Source of the DNA: Companilactobacillus allii
GTDB lineage: Bacteria; Bacillota; Bacilli; Lactobacillales; Lactobacillaceae
Length of the DNA: 64,000 bases
Reading direction: 5' to 3'
Assembly: GCF_001971585.1 (NCBI RefSeq)
Contig: NZ_CP019323.1
Coordinates: 1,788,053-1,852,052 of the forward strand
Shown piece by piece: positions 55,435 to 63,971 of the stretch (position 1 is its first letter; each line of letters starts with the position of its first letter). The translations under genes and the position numbers were made by a program. The notes under the pieces are model-generated. The model ran no database searches and had not been told where the DNA came from. It saw only the letters and a program-made list of their open reading frames with translations.

Positions 55435-55644
55435 ATGCCAGAAGCACAGTTAGCAAGCTATGCACGTAAGATTGAAAGTGAAATTAAGATTGCCCTAATC
55501 CAACGTAATATGACACAACGGGAACTAGCTAAGTTGATTGGAACAGGTACACAACAATTGAATCGTGCCATTAAAGGTGATATGACTCCAAAATCTCGCG
55601 AACTTAGAAAGAAAATTGAAAAGATTTTATTTATAGAAGGCTAG
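55435..55644 (+). CDS. Cro-like XRE regulator
   Basis: 69 residues, almost all one HTH domain (KIALIQRNMTQRELAKLIGTGTQQLNRAIKG as core). AAAGGAGG RBS. First gene of the rightward early operon, divergent from the repressor, hence the Cro role. Confidence 0.85.
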   Translation: MPEAQLASYARKIESEIKIALIQRNMTQRELAKLIGTGTQQLNRAIKGDMTPKSRELRKKIEKILFIEG

Positions 55645-55654
55645 GTGAAAGTTA

Positions 55655-56443
55655 ATGGATAACGTGGAGAAATTTAGTTTTAAGGGAAACAATGTACGAA
55701 TAATACAGATTGAAAATGAACCGTGTTTTGTAGGAAATGATGTGGCCAATATTTTAGGATATTCCAGAAACAGAAAGGCGATTCAAGATCATGTAGATGA
55801 TGAAGATAAATGTGACGTCCCAATTCAGGACGCCATAGGCAGAAAGCAAAATACAACGGTTATCAATGAATCGGGTTTATATAGCTTAATTCTTTCAAGC
55901 AAGTTACCAAATGCCAGAGAATTTCAACGTTGGGTTACATCAGAAGTGTTGCCAGCTATTAGAAAACACGGTGCGTATCTGACTGATGAGGCAATTGAAA
56001 ATACATTAACTGATCCGGATTTTATCATTAAGCTTGCCACTCAATTAAAATTTGAACGCGAAGGTAGGTTAATTGCTGAGCAGCGAGTTAATGAGTTACA
56101 ATCCAAGGCTACTTATTATGATCAGGTTTTATCTAATTCGTCATTAGTGTCAATTACAACTATTGCTAAAGATTACGGTATGGGAGCTCGTGAGATGAAT
56201 AAGTTACTTCATGGATTAGGGGTTCAATTTAAGCAAGGTAAGAATTGGTTTTTATATGCAAAATATCAAAAGACAGGTTGGACGCATTCAGAAACATTTA
56301 TGGTTACTGCTAGCGACGGAACTGAACACGCAAAGGTAACAACTAAATGGACTCAAAAAGGAAGACTTGGATTATACGAACTATTAAAACAAAAAAATGT
56401 AATTCCATTGATTGAGCAAAATGATACAGCGTTGGAGGTGTAG
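55655..56443 (+). CDS. phage antirepressor (BRO-N plus KilA-C domains)
   Basis: 262 residues. BRO-N domain (about 3-105; PCFVGNDVANILGYSRNRKAI, NESGLYSLILSSKLPNA and FQRWVTSEVLPAIRKHGAY), a coiled segment and a KilA-C domain (about 155-250; TTIAKDYGMGAREMNKLL, GKNWFLY). Such proteins modulate the lysis-lysogeny decision. Ten bases after cro, GGTGAAAG RBS. Confidence 0.9.
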   Translation: MDNVEKFSFKGNNVRIIQIENEPCFVGNDVANILGYSRNRKAIQDHVDDEDKCDVPIQDAIGRKQNTTVINESGLYSLILSSKLPNAREFQRWVTSEVLPAIRKHGAYLTDEAIENTLTDPDFIIKLATQLKFEREGRLIAEQRVNELQSKATYYDQVLSNSSLVSITTIAKDYGMGAREMNKLLHGLGVQFKQGKNWFLYAKYQKTGWTHSETFMVTASDGTEHAKVTTKWTQKGRLGLYELLKQKNVIPLIEQNDTALEV

Positions 56444-56446
56444 GTT

Positions 56447-56779
56447 ATGACTCAATATATCGAAGTTCCAACTAAGCCTTTAAAAATTGAGATTCCCGAA
56501 GGAATGAAAGTTGTTTCAATGGATGCACATGGCTATGAAGGTCAGTCGTTATTAGGAAGAACGTGGACAAAGGCTGATATGCGTGAATGGTGTGGAAATA
56601 AATCCTGGGATTGGATATTAGAAAATATTATTTCCAATCCCAAATATAGCCTCCAAATGGGCGCGATGGAACGTAAGAATCAAATAGTACACAAGGGTGT
56701 TAAAGGTAGTCCATGGAGAATTAAGGCACGTCCTATGGCAGAGTTTTTAGATGAATATTGGGAGGAATTACCATGGTAA
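56447..56779 (+). CDS. DUF771 family phage protein
   Basis: 110 residues. Matches the small phage family with a MREWCGNKSWDWILENI core (residues 45-61) and a C-terminal PWRIKARPMAEFLDEYW segment. Usually follows the antirepressor or excisionase in Lactobacillus and Staphylococcus phages. Biochemical role unknown; likely DNA-binding accessory. Overlaps the next gene by seven bases. Confidence 0.8.
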   Translation: MTQYIEVPTKPLKIEIPEGMKVVSMDAHGYEGQSLLGRTWTKADMREWCGNKSWDWILENIISNPKYSLQMGAMERKNQIVHKGVKGSPWRIKARPMAEFLDEYWEELPW

Positions 56780-56946
56780 GCTTTGAAACATTGATTAATT
56801 GGACATTTTTAGTAGCACTTGTTAGTTCTATGACTAGTTATCTATTCATGAAATATAAAACGCTTAAAAATATTATTTTGAGTCTAACTGACTTTACTGA
56901 TGATGATATTCAAAAGTTGAAAGGTTTGATTAGATGGAAATTCTAA
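56773..56946 (+). CDS. small membrane protein (phage)
   Basis: 57 residues from ATG 56773 with GGGAGG nine bases upstream, inside the previous gene. One membrane segment (about 7-24, INWTFLVALVSSMTSYLF) and a charged C-terminal helix (SLTDFTDDDIQKLKGLIRW). No family recognised. Confidence 0.7.
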   Translation: MVSFETLINWTFLVALVSSMTSYLFMKYKTLKNIILSLTDFTDDDIQKLKGLIRWKF

Positions 56947-57020
56947 AGGGATTATTTTTACTTGTTATCGCTGTAGTTGTTTCAGGTTTGTTTATTAAAT
57001 TTTGGAATGATTGTAAATAA
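56934..57020 (+). CDS. tiny hydrophobic phage peptide
   Basis: 28 residues (MEILKGLFLLVIAVV then SGLFIKFWNDCK), almost wholly one membrane segment with a C-terminal Cys. AAAGG about eight bases upstream, overlapping the end of the previous gene by 13 bases. The layout supports a real coupled gene. Confidence 0.55.
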   Translation: MEILKGLFLLVIAVVVSGLFIKFWNDCK

Positions 57021-57042
57021 AAAAACACCCGGAGGTGTATTT

Positions 57043-57120
57043 ATGGGGAAAAGAGAAATATTTTGGTGGGGATTATGGGCACTGTCTACCATTCTTTCAT
57101 TGCTTGCCTTAATTTTATAG
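57043..57120 (+). CDS. tiny hydrophobic phage peptide
   Basis: 25 residues (MGKREIFWWGLWALSTIL then SLLALIL), a single membrane segment. A strong GGAGGTG (57031-57037) precedes the ATG at good distance, which argues for translation. Its 3' end overlaps the end of the convergent minus-strand gene. Confidence 0.6.
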   Translation: MGKREIFWWGLWALSTILSLLALIL

Positions 57121-57604
57121 AGTCTGATTTTAAGTCTATTTTAAATGATGCAGCTTTTCTATTGGTTTTAATTTGAACAAGTCCATCTTTGTTTAATAAA
57201 TCTTTTATATGTTGTTCGTTATCTTTATTTACAAATTCTATAAGTATCTCTTGCTGTTCCCAGGGGCTTACATTAACTGGAAAAGCTGATGTCCAAACAT
57301 TTCGGTCTGGATCTTTGATGATTTTCGAGAAACGGTGATGGTGTTTGTTAAATCGAAATGAATTTAGAACTAGATCATAAATTCCCAGTGTTCGGGATGA
57401 TTTGTTAGTTATGTAAAAATGCATAAAGAAACTGATATCAGATAACTGAACAATTTGAACTTGCTTAATATCTATTTTTGTCCGATATGAAAACCATTTT
57501 TCGAGCGCGAGGGAAAAGCTTATTAGCAATGAAAGTAATGATACATAGGTTGCAAGTGGTACATCTTTAAGAAAGGTTATAAAATCATTCAATTTAAATT
57601 TCAC
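57086..57604 (-). CDS. membrane-anchored hypothetical protein on the opposite strand (moron candidate)
   Basis: 172 residues. An N-terminal hydrophobic segment (about 17-34) and a soluble, beta-rich C-terminal part with SDISFFMHFYITNKSSRTLGIYDL, in pieces, which looks like an immunoglobulin-like or sandwich fold. It is the only minus-strand gene in the rightward early region. The GTG at 57604 overlaps its own AGGAG; a TTG at 57592 is an alternative start. Such isolated genes are often lysogenic-conversion or superinfection-exclusion genes. Function unknown. Confidence 0.65.
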   Translation of the reverse strand: MKFKLNDFITFLKDVPLATYVSLLSLLISFSLALEKWFSYRTKIDIKQVQIVQLSDISFFMHFYITNKSSRTLGIYDLVLNSFRFNKHHHRFSKIIKDPDRNVWTSAFPVNVSPWEQQEILIEFVNKDNEQHIKDLLNKDGLVQIKTNRKAASFKIDLKSDSIKLRQAMKEW

Positions 57605-57641
57605 TCCTATTTATTTAGATTATATCAAAGGAAGTGATCCG

Positions 57642-57830
57642 ATGAACAAAGTATTGAAAGGGTTAGTCAGAATTTCACTAACACAGTTTCAAGATTCATG
57701 TGTCGAGTATGGCAGGCAACAAGCAATGTGTGAATTTTGCAAAGATCATCCTGTAAAAAAATTGCTTGAATCTGCAGATAAAATGAACCAAATAAAAAAG
57801 TCGCTAACCACGTCATTGGTAGGCGACTAG
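57642..57830 (+). CDS. small hypothetical phage protein
   Basis: 62 residues, basic N-terminal half and a CEFCKDH segment with a third Cys earlier (Cys20), which could bind metal. AAAGGAAGTGATCCG before the ATG. First gene after the minus-strand insertion; family not recognised. Confidence 0.65.
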   Translation: MNKVLKGLVRISLTQFQDSCVEYGRQQAMCEFCKDHPVKKLLESADKMNQIKKSLTTSLVGD

Positions 57831-57879
57831 ATACAAAAATATTTAACACTTAAATTATAACACGAAAGGCAATTAAAAT

Positions 57880-58791
57880 ATGGCTAATGAATTAGCAAAT
57901 ATAGATTTTGGAGTTTCATATACTCCAACAGAAATCAAAATTAATAACGAAGAAGGATTAAAGAACGAATTAAAAAGTATTTCTCTAAAGTACAAAGGAT
58001 TAATTGTTACTGAAGATAATCTGAAAGGTGTTAAATCTACCAGAGCTAAACTTAATGCCTTAAACAAAGGACTGGACGACAAACGCAAAGAAATTAAAGC
58101 TAGTTACAATGAACCTTTGTCGGCATTCGAGGATAGGGTTAAAGACTTCAAGGGAATTATTGACCAGTCTTTAGTACCCATCGACAATGGGATTAAAAAG
58201 CTTGAGAATTCTCAACGTGAAGGACGCAAGAACCATGTCCAAGATATTATTGATGAAATGGCTCCTGAATATGATATTGATCCTAATGATATTGAGTTTG
58301 AGAAGTCTTGGACCAATAAGACTATGACAGACATTAAGCTTACTAAGATTTTTGCTGATGGTTTTAATGCACTTAAACGGAAGAAAGAGTTAATTGCAAC
58401 TAATAAAAAATTAGTTGAAGAACATTGTAAGTACGTTGGTGTTGAAGCTGCAGGCTGGGTTAGTCAACTATCAGATGAATACAATGCTACCGATGTTATT
58501 AAAGCAATTGATCAGTTTGCTGAAGACAGAAAACTAAAAGAAATCGCAGAGAAAAAGAGACTTGAATCTGAAAAAGCAATTAAAGCTGCCACTCAACGTC
58601 AGGTAAATGATGTAGTTATTGATGATGAAACCGGTGAATTGATTGAGTCAAAACCACAAATGTTTGAATGGTCAATGCATTTGACGGGTTCCAAAGGTGA
58701 CTTAATAAGTGCTTATAACGCTTTGAGTGAATTAAAAGGAATACATGTTCAAACTATCGATGGTCTGTCAGAGGTGGAGGGGGAATTATGA
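57880..58791 (+). CDS. DUF1351 family phage protein
   Basis: 303 residues, mostly helical with long charged coiled segments (KRKKELIATNKKLVEEH, DRKLKEIAEKKRLESEKAI). The family start, STRAKLNALNKGLDDKRKEIK, and the C-terminal HLTGSKGDLISAYNAL domain are typical. It always precedes recombination genes such as erf or recT in phages, suggesting a role in recombination. ACGAAAGG RBS; overlaps erf by four bases. Confidence 0.88.
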   Translation: MANELANIDFGVSYTPTEIKINNEEGLKNELKSISLKYKGLIVTEDNLKGVKSTRAKLNALNKGLDDKRKEIKASYNEPLSAFEDRVKDFKGIIDQSLVPIDNGIKKLENSQREGRKNHVQDIIDEMAPEYDIDPNDIEFEKSWTNKTMTDIKLTKIFADGFNALKRKKELIATNKKLVEEHCKYVGVEAAGWVSQLSDEYNATDVIKAIDQFAEDRKLKEIAEKKRLESEKAIKAATQRQVNDVVIDDETGELIESKPQMFEWSMHLTGSKGDLISAYNALSELKGIHVQTIDGLSEVEGEL

Positions 58792-59432
58792 AAATAAGTG
58801 AAGCACTTATAGAGATTAGAAAGAACATTAGGAATCCCGAAAAAAATGGACTAAATCCAATGTTCAACAGCTCTTATCCCAAATTGAATGATGTATTGAA
58901 GGCTATTTCTGATTCTTTACCGGAAGAAGCAACATATTCACAGCCTGTGAATGTAGACAAGATCACCGGAAATAATTATTTAGAATTGCACATCATCACC
59001 GATGAAGAAGAAAAGATTGTTTCAAATATGCAGATTGTTGAATTAGAAGGTAATAGGAGTACGAATAAACTTCAAATGTTTGGACAATCCATTACCTATC
59101 TCAGACGCTACCAATTGCAGAGCTATTTTGGACTCGGGGCAGATGACAATGATGGAAGCGGATCTAATCAGGATGAATCTGATAAAGAATCAAATGGTAA
59201 TTCAAATCATGATATTTTTGCCAATGAAAATAAACGTAAATTACTTAACAACCGTATCGAAAAACTGTCACAAATAATGGACACAACTAACAGAAAAATC
59301 ACAGATATTTTAATTTCACATTTTCCGGATGCCGATTTTACTAATTTAACTAACGAAATGGCAGATAAAATATTGGTTGATTTAAATAAACAGATTGATC
59401 AAGCCAATGAAGCATTAGCTCAAATGGTTTAG
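58788..59432 (+). CDS. erf: ERF family single-strand annealing protein
   Basis: 214 residues. Core ERF pattern: NGLNPMFNSSYPKLNDVLKAI, QMFGQSITYLRRYQLQSYFGLGADDNDGSG (pieces TYLRRYQL and GADDNDG). Anneals ssDNA during phage recombination and replication. Ser/Asn-rich linker and helical C-terminal tail. ATG overlaps the DUF1351 stop; GGAGG upstream. Confidence 0.92.
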   Translation: MKISEALIEIRKNIRNPEKNGLNPMFNSSYPKLNDVLKAISDSLPEEATYSQPVNVDKITGNNYLELHIITDEEEKIVSNMQIVELEGNRSTNKLQMFGQSITYLRRYQLQSYFGLGADDNDGSGSNQDESDKESNGNSNHDIFANENKRKLLNNRIEKLSQIMDTTNRKITDILISHFPDADFTNLTNEMADKILVDLNKQIDQANEALAQMV

Positions 59433-59443
59433 GAAGTGTTTTT

Positions 59444-60100
59444 ATGAGGATTTATGCGAAGTTACATGAAATAGTTGGTAATAAAATTATTGCTGTTCTG
59501 AATGATGATGTAGATATATTGAAACTTCAAAAATTAGCTAACAATAAACAGCCAACTATAGAAATTGGATTCTCAGATAGTCGTTCAATTTCTACTGATC
59601 AGCGCAAGAAGATTTATGCCTTGATTGGTGAGATTAGTGAATGGTCAGGATATATGATTGATAAGGAAGCACCGGGCATCATGAAATGGCAATACCTTAC
59701 TGAGACCGGTAAGAAAATATTTAGCCTATCAAATTGTACTATGACACAAGCTAATTCATATCTAAGTTGGTTGCTTGATTTCTGTTTTGATAATGACGTT
59801 CCCTTTAAAACTAAGACTTGGGATATGTTACCCAACGATTATGCAATGCAGTATCGATGTTTAAAGCATAGACGTTGCTGCATCTGCGGTAGAAATGCGG
59901 ATATTGCACACGTTGAAACTGTGGGAATGGGTAGAAATAGACGCGAGATAGATCACAGTAGATTCTACTTCATGGCACTGTGCAGAACTCATCATACTGA
60001 ACAACATAAAATTGGAATTATGACATTTTTAGAAAGATATCATATCAAGCCAGTGAAACTTGATGCTGATGATCGTAAACAATTGAGGATAGGAGGTTAG
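59444..60100 (+). CDS. putative HNH nuclease (phage)
   Basis: 218 residues. N-terminal domain with a DQRKKIYALIGEISEW segment, shared by phage HNHc families near erf/recT. The C-terminal zinc HNH-like part has CCICGRNADIAHVE (His of the active site) and FMALCRTHHTEQH. AGGAAGTG before the ATG. Likely a nuclease in recombination; it stands between erf and the replication initiator. Confidence 0.85.
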   Translation: MRIYAKLHEIVGNKIIAVLNDDVDILKLQKLANNKQPTIEIGFSDSRSISTDQRKKIYALIGEISEWSGYMIDKEAPGIMKWQYLTETGKKIFSLSNCTMTQANSYLSWLLDFCFDNDVPFKTKTWDMLPNDYAMQYRCLKHRRCCICGRNADIAHVETVGMGRNRREIDHSRFYFMALCRTHHTEQHKIGIMTFLERYHIKPVKLDADDRKQLRIGG

Positions 60101-60102
60101 TT

Positions 60103-60831
60103 ATGGAAAACGAAAAGCCAAGTTATTATTCAATTCTTACTGCAGAAGTTAGATATGATTCGGAAATAACATATTTTGAAAAAATTTTATACAGCGAAAT
60201 TACAGCACTTAGTAATAAATATGGTTATTGCACGGCTACTAATAATTACTTTAAAAGTCTTTATGGTAAATCGATTGGAACTGTCTCAAGAAGTATTAAT
60301 CATTTGAAATCTAGAGGCTTTTTAACGGTTGAAATCATTCGTAATGGCAAAGAAATTAAATCAAGAAAAATTTACCCTATTGCCAAAAATGTTAATACCC
60401 CTATAACCAAAAATGAGTATACCCCTACTCAAAAAACGCAAAAGGGTATACCCAAAAACCGCAAAGGTAATAATACAAGTAATAATAGTACAAGTAATAA
60501 TAATAGTCATAAGTCTAAAGACCATGATATTAACGATGAGAACTATAAATTGGCAAATTACTTAATGGAAAGAATTAAGGCTAACAATCCCAATATCAAG
60601 GAACCTAATTTACAGAACTGGTCTGATTCAATCAGATTGATGCATGAACGAGACAATCGGGATTATCAAAATATTAAGAACATGATTGATTGGTCGCAAT
60701 CGAATGATTTTTGGTCAACAGTAATATTATCGGCTGTGAAATTACGCAAACAATATGATCAAATGTTTGCACAGATGAGTAAAAAGAAAAAAATACCTCA
60801 TAAAAGTTATGATTATGATTTGCCTTACTAA
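60103..60831 (+). CDS. phage replication initiator (helix-turn-helix, replisome organiser type)
   Basis: 242 residues. N-terminal winged helix (LTAEVRYDSEITYFEKILYSEI, LYGKSIGTVSRSINHLKSRGFL). The middle (about 88-145) is an Asn/Ser/Thr-rich linker encoded by the repeat-rich DNA that may be the origin. The C-terminal helical domain (YKLANYLMERIKANN, VILSAVKLRKQYDQM) resembles DnaD-like interaction domains. Followed by the DnaC-like loader gene, as in other phages that recruit host DnaB. Confidence 0.88.
   Translation: MENEKPSYYSILTAEVRYDSEITYFEKILYSEITALSNKYGYCTATNNYFKSLYGKSIGTVSRSINHLKSRGFLTVEIIRNGKEIKSRKIYPIAKNVNTPITKNEYTPTQKTQKGIPKNRKGNNTSNNSTSNNNSHKSKDHDINDENYKLANYLMERIKANNPNIKEPNLQNWSDSIRLMHERDNRDYQNIKNMIDWSQSNDFWSTVILSAVKLRKQYDQMFAQMSKKKKIPHKSYDYDLPY
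60371..60463 (+). repeat. iteron-like repeats inside the initiator gene (candidate phage origin)
   Basis: Four spaced, imperfect direct repeats of the form TACCC(C)TA-n-CAAAAA: TTACCCTATTGCCAAAAA, ATACCCCTATAACCAAAAA, ATACCCCTACTCAAAAAA and GGTATACCCAAAAACC. Intervals are about 21-27 bases. Origins of lactococcal and staphylococcal siphophages often lie inside the initiator gene. No function test is possible here. Confidence 0.55.
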
Positions 60832-60846
60832 CGAGGAGGGAAAAAT

Positions 60847-61617
60847 TTGGAATCCATGGGAATAGCCATGTCACGAATGATAAAGGAGATTAATAAAAAG
60901 CATGATATTAATATTGACCTGACTAAAATTGATAAAAATCGCGATGAGATTCAAGCTGAAAAATCACTGGAATTTACTAGAATCAACAATAGAAATAAAC
61001 GAAGAAAGATGTTTAAAAGCTCGCTGGTAAGTGATTCTAATGATTTATATAGTACATTTGATGATTTTCAAACTGATAAGTCATATCAAGTTGATGAACT
61101 TAATAAAGCCAAAAATATAGCAAATCGTATTTACAAGGGAGAAATTGGCAATTTTCTATTCACTGGAAAACCTGGGTTAGGCAAAACTATGCTTGCAGTA
61201 AGTATTTTGAACGGCCTAAATAAATTAGATAACACCGATTTAAGTTGTCTGTTTGTAAGTTTTGAAATGTTTATGGAGTTAAAGAAAAACAGTTTTAATG
61301 ATAAGTCGGGATTCATTAGGGATGATATTTATAAGTTAGAACAGTGTATAAAAAATTGTGATGTTCTTGTACTCGATGATTTAGGAAGCGAAACCAGTTT
61401 TGAAAATGATTTAAACGTAAGAACGGGTTCACAGTATACACAAGAAACCCTATTCAGGATAGCTGACTATAGGAAGAATAAAACTAACATAATTACTACA
61501 AATAACGATGGTAGAGAACTGCAGAATATGTATCATCCCAAAATAATTAGTCGTTTAATGACTAAAAAGCCTGAGAATTTTATTCAATTTAACGGTACTG
61601 ATCAAAGGAGAGGTTAA
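60847..61617 (+). CDS. DnaC/IstB-like ATPase, helicase loader
   Basis: 256 residues. AAA+ ATPase with Walker A FTGKPGLGKTML (about 100-111), Walker B CDVLVLDDLGSE (about 170-181), sensor-1 NIITTNN and the Arg-finger region SRLMTKK. Loads the replicative helicase at the phage origin. Start TTG 60847 with GAGGAGGG seven bases upstream. Pairs with the initiator just upstream. Confidence 0.92.
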   Translation: MESMGIAMSRMIKEINKKHDINIDLTKIDKNRDEIQAEKSLEFTRINNRNKRRKMFKSSLVSDSNDLYSTFDDFQTDKSYQVDELNKAKNIANRIYKGEIGNFLFTGKPGLGKTMLAVSILNGLNKLDNTDLSCLFVSFEMFMELKKNSFNDKSGFIRDDIYKLEQCIKNCDVLVLDDLGSETSFENDLNVRTGSQYTQETLFRIADYRKNKTNIITTNNDGRELQNMYHPKIISRLMTKKPENFIQFNGTDQRRG

Positions 61618-61619
61618 AA

Positions 61620-61895
61620 ATGCTTACGCAAGAAGAATATGGATTCAATAAAACTGGTCCATTTATTGCTAAACGTGATTTAAATGTTATTAATGATCTA
61701 GCAAATCACATGGAATTTGAAACAAGAAAGTCACTAGATTTAATGAAGAATCTTCAATCATCAAATAATGCATACAGAGGCAATCAAGAAGTAATTAATG
61801 GTCTGATGATTATGAATGCCTGTGCTAAAGATATTGGGAAAGAATTGGCTAGTGATCTTAAATTATTTGGTGGAGGTGTCAATAATGCTGAATAA
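61620..61895 (+). CDS. small hypothetical phage protein
   Basis: 91 residues, helical, no motif recognised. AAAGGAGAGG upstream of the ATG. It overlaps the ssb start by 11 bases. It lies in the replication module, so a minor role in replication is possible. The Met-rich helix [21 protein letters not shown] is its most conserved-looking part, in pieces. Confidence 0.65.
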   Translation: MLTQEEYGFNKTGPFIAKRDLNVINDLANHMEFETRKSLDLMKNLQSSNNAYRGNQEVINGLMIMNACAKDIGKELASDLKLFGGGVNNAE

Positions 61896-62427
61896 GTGTG
61901 TTTTAGTCGGACGATTAACTAAGGATGTTGAACTTAGATACACGAATAACAATGATGCTGCAGCAAATTTTATAATTGCGGTTAATCGAAACTTTAAGAA
62001 TGCTCAAGGTGAACGTGAGGCAGATTTTATTAACTGTGTTATTTGGAGGAAAGCAGCTGAAATATTCAGTAAATATACTCACAAGGGTTCATTAGTGGCA
62101 ATTGATGGTAGGATTCAAACACGAACTTACGATAATAATCAAGGTCAGACTGTTTATGTTACCGAGTTGCTCGTAGATGAGTTTTCATTTTTGGATTCAA
62201 ATAATTCTGATAGTAACCAATCTAATAATAATAACAGCCAACAAAGATTTAATCGTAATAATTCTCAAAATAGCAATAATTACCAAAATAATAATCAATC
62301 GCAATTTGGGAATAATAGTCCATTTGAAAATGGTCGTCAGAACAATAATGCTGGTAATGGTATGAATGATCCATATAAATCAAATAATGGTGGGATAAAT
62401 GTCAGCGATGATCAGTTGCCATTTTAA
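61885..62427 (+). CDS. ssb: single-stranded DNA-binding protein
   Basis: 180 residues from ATG 61885 (GGTGGAGGTG upstream). OB-fold with [39 protein letters not shown] and [17 protein letters not shown] Gln/Asn-rich linker (about 110-165) precedes the acidic tip DDQLPF for partner binding. Phage copy, distinct from the chromosomal ssb. Confidence 0.95.
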   Translation: MLNKCVLVGRLTKDVELRYTNNNDAAANFIIAVNRNFKNAQGEREADFINCVIWRKAAEIFSKYTHKGSLVAIDGRIQTRTYDNNQGQTVYVTELLVDEFSFLDSNNSDSNQSNNNNSQQRFNRNNSQNSNNYQNNNQSQFGNNSPFENGRQNNNAGNGMNDPYKSNNGGINVSDDQLPF

Positions 62428-62444
62428 TTGAATGAGGTGTAAAC

Positions 62445-62885
62445 ATGAGTGAATTAAGTAAAGATATCAACTTTGACTTATCTCAAATAGCGGATGGGGG
62501 AGTTCAAGAGAAGTTTTCCAGAGAATTAAAAAAGTTGAGTGAGAATATTCTTGACTCTAATACGGATGCCAAGGCTAAAAGAAAAATCACGATTAATTTG
62601 ACGTACAAACCAAATGACAATAGGGATGCGGTCGATGTGATAGCTGAGGTTAAATCAACTTTGGCACCACAGGTAGGATTGAGTACAACCATGCTTGTTG
62701 GTCGTGACGAGAATACGGGAGTAATTGCTGCTAATGAGTTGAAGTCTGGTACCCCAGGACAAACTTATTTTGATTCAATCGATAGTACTTTGAAGACGGA
62801 TACGGGGGAACCTGTTGATGAGGTAGAAGAGAATAAAGAAACGCAATCAGAAAATGTAATTGATTTACAAGACAAGAAGGCATAG
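62445..62885 (+). CDS. phage replication-terminator-like hypothetical protein
   Basis: 146 residues. KRKITINLTYKPNDNRDAVDVIAEVKSTLAP is the conserved core (pieces), followed by an acidic tail. Similar proteins in Gram-positive phages are called replication terminator proteins by transfer only. GAGGTG before the ATG. Confidence 0.7.
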   Translation: MSELSKDINFDLSQIADGGVQEKFSRELKKLSENILDSNTDAKAKRKITINLTYKPNDNRDAVDVIAEVKSTLAPQVGLSTTMLVGRDENTGVIAANELKSGTPGQTYFDSIDSTLKTDTGEPVDEVEENKETQSENVIDLQDKKA

Positions 62886-62898
62886 ATGGGTAACCAGT

Positions 62899-63084
62899 AT
62901 GAATAATGAAGAGATATATCGTACTACTGTTGAGAAAGTGTTTGATGATCAATGTCAAAGTCTCGAGAAAACAATAACTTATTTATCGAATCATAAAATG
63001 ACGGCTGCCTTTAGACAGGCACGTAGAAATCTAGATGATAGAACCAAAAATGATATTCTGAGGGATGTTTCTTATCCCTTTTAG
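62899..63084 (+). CDS. small hypothetical phage protein
   Basis: 61 residues from ATG 62899; helical, charged, one Cys. RBS weak (GATGGG). An upstream in-frame start inside the previous gene would add 13 residues. No family recognised. Confidence 0.55.
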   Translation: MNNEEIYRTTVEKVFDDQCQSLEKTITYLSNHKMTAAFRQARRNLDDRTKNDILRDVSYPF

Positions 63085-63095
63085 GGAGATATAAA

Positions 63096-63311
63096 ATGGA
63101 AAAATTTAGAGTTCCACTACCAGGAAAATTCGAAGTTGATATTTATGGCCAAAATTATTATGCCTTTGATAAAAGTGGAAAATTAGCTTTAGTTGGGATT
63201 AATTCATCTAATCGTATTAAAAAAAGATACAATTTTGAATTCGATGAAGAAACCGCAAAACAATTTGGTATTGATGATTTACCAAGAATTTACGAGTTGA
63301 AAAATGAATAA
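63096..63311 (+). CDS. small hypothetical phage protein
   Basis: 71 residues; beta-rich, with PGKFEVDIYGQNYYAFDKSGKLALVG as its core, in pieces. TAGGGAGA before the ATG. Its end overlaps the next gene by eight bases. Function unknown. Confidence 0.65.
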   Translation: MEKFRVPLPGKFEVDIYGQNYYAFDKSGKLALVGINSSNRIKKRYNFEFDEETAKQFGIDDLPRIYELKNE

Positions 63312-63522
63312 AAGAGTTATTACTAACTGGCCTAAGAGTGCTGTGAAGGAAATGGAAGATGCATATGATTGCGGAGAAACTGCGTTAACGATTATTGAAG
63401 CTGACAGCAGACAGTATCCAGAAATATGCGATGTACTTTTGAATTGTAAAGATGAAAATTTATTTGTTAAAGACTTGGCTGATTATTTTTGTTGTCAGGC
63501 AGAATTTGAGATAGAAAATTAA
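63304..63522 (+). CDS. small hypothetical phage protein
   Basis: 72 residues, acidic, with four Cys (CGE, CDV, NCK, FCCQ) scattered and no clear zinc motif. Its ATG lies within the end of the previous gene. Function unknown. Confidence 0.6.
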   Translation: MNKRVITNWPKSAVKEMEDAYDCGETALTIIEADSRQYPEICDVLLNCKDENLFVKDLADYFCCQAEFEIEN

Positions 63523-63563
63523 TAAATTGGGAAAGTGAGGTAAAAATCATAATCAGAACTTCA

Positions 63564-63971
63564 TTGAAACGATTAATTGAGGACATATTGAGAGACTATC
63601 CATTGGTTGATCAATACATTAAAGACAGAGAGCAAGAGTTGATGCATCCCGTTCGTGATAACGATGAGAATATCGGTGGTGGCAAGTCTGGAAAGATATC
63701 TAAACCACAAGAACAGATGATTATCACATTGGAAGAGGATAGGCGTTTGAATCAACTTAAGAAACAGCGTGATGTCGTTGAAGAGTGCCTAGATAATTCC
63801 AGTGACAATACTAAGAACATCATCAAGGAACTTTATTTTAGAAAATATCCGCGTTATCAAATGGAGGGATTAATTGATAATCACATCATTTACTGCAATA
63901 GATCACAGGCGTTTAAGTTGAGAAATGAATTTATTGAGCAAATTGCAAAGGAATTAAATATTTTTATCTAA
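63564..63971 (+). CDS. RinA/ArpU-type phage late transcription activator
   Basis: 135 residues. The family patterns IEDILRDYPLVDQYIKDREQEL, NIGGGKSGKISKPQEQM and EDRRLNQLKKQRDVVEECL are clear, as is a C-terminal sigma-70 region 4-like HTH (IIKELYFRKYP, NRSQAFKLRNEFIEQIAKEL). The first ATG/GTG/TTG is TTG 63564, without an RBS; GTGAGG (63535-63540) sits eight bases before an in-frame ATA at 63549, so a non-canonical start or a base error is possible. This is the last gene before the packaging module. Confidence 0.82.
   Translation: MKRLIEDILRDYPLVDQYIKDREQELMHPVRDNDENIGGGKSGKISKPQEQMIITLEEDRRLNQLKKQRDVVEECLDNSSDNTKNIIKELYFRKYPRYQMEGLIDNHIIYCNRSQAFKLRNEFIEQIAKELNIFI

Noticed and set aside
60421-60463. 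CRISPR-like array of short repeats
   Set aside because: The units are short, imperfect and inside a coding linker; spacing and length do not fit CRISPR. No CRISPR array or cas gene was seen in the window.
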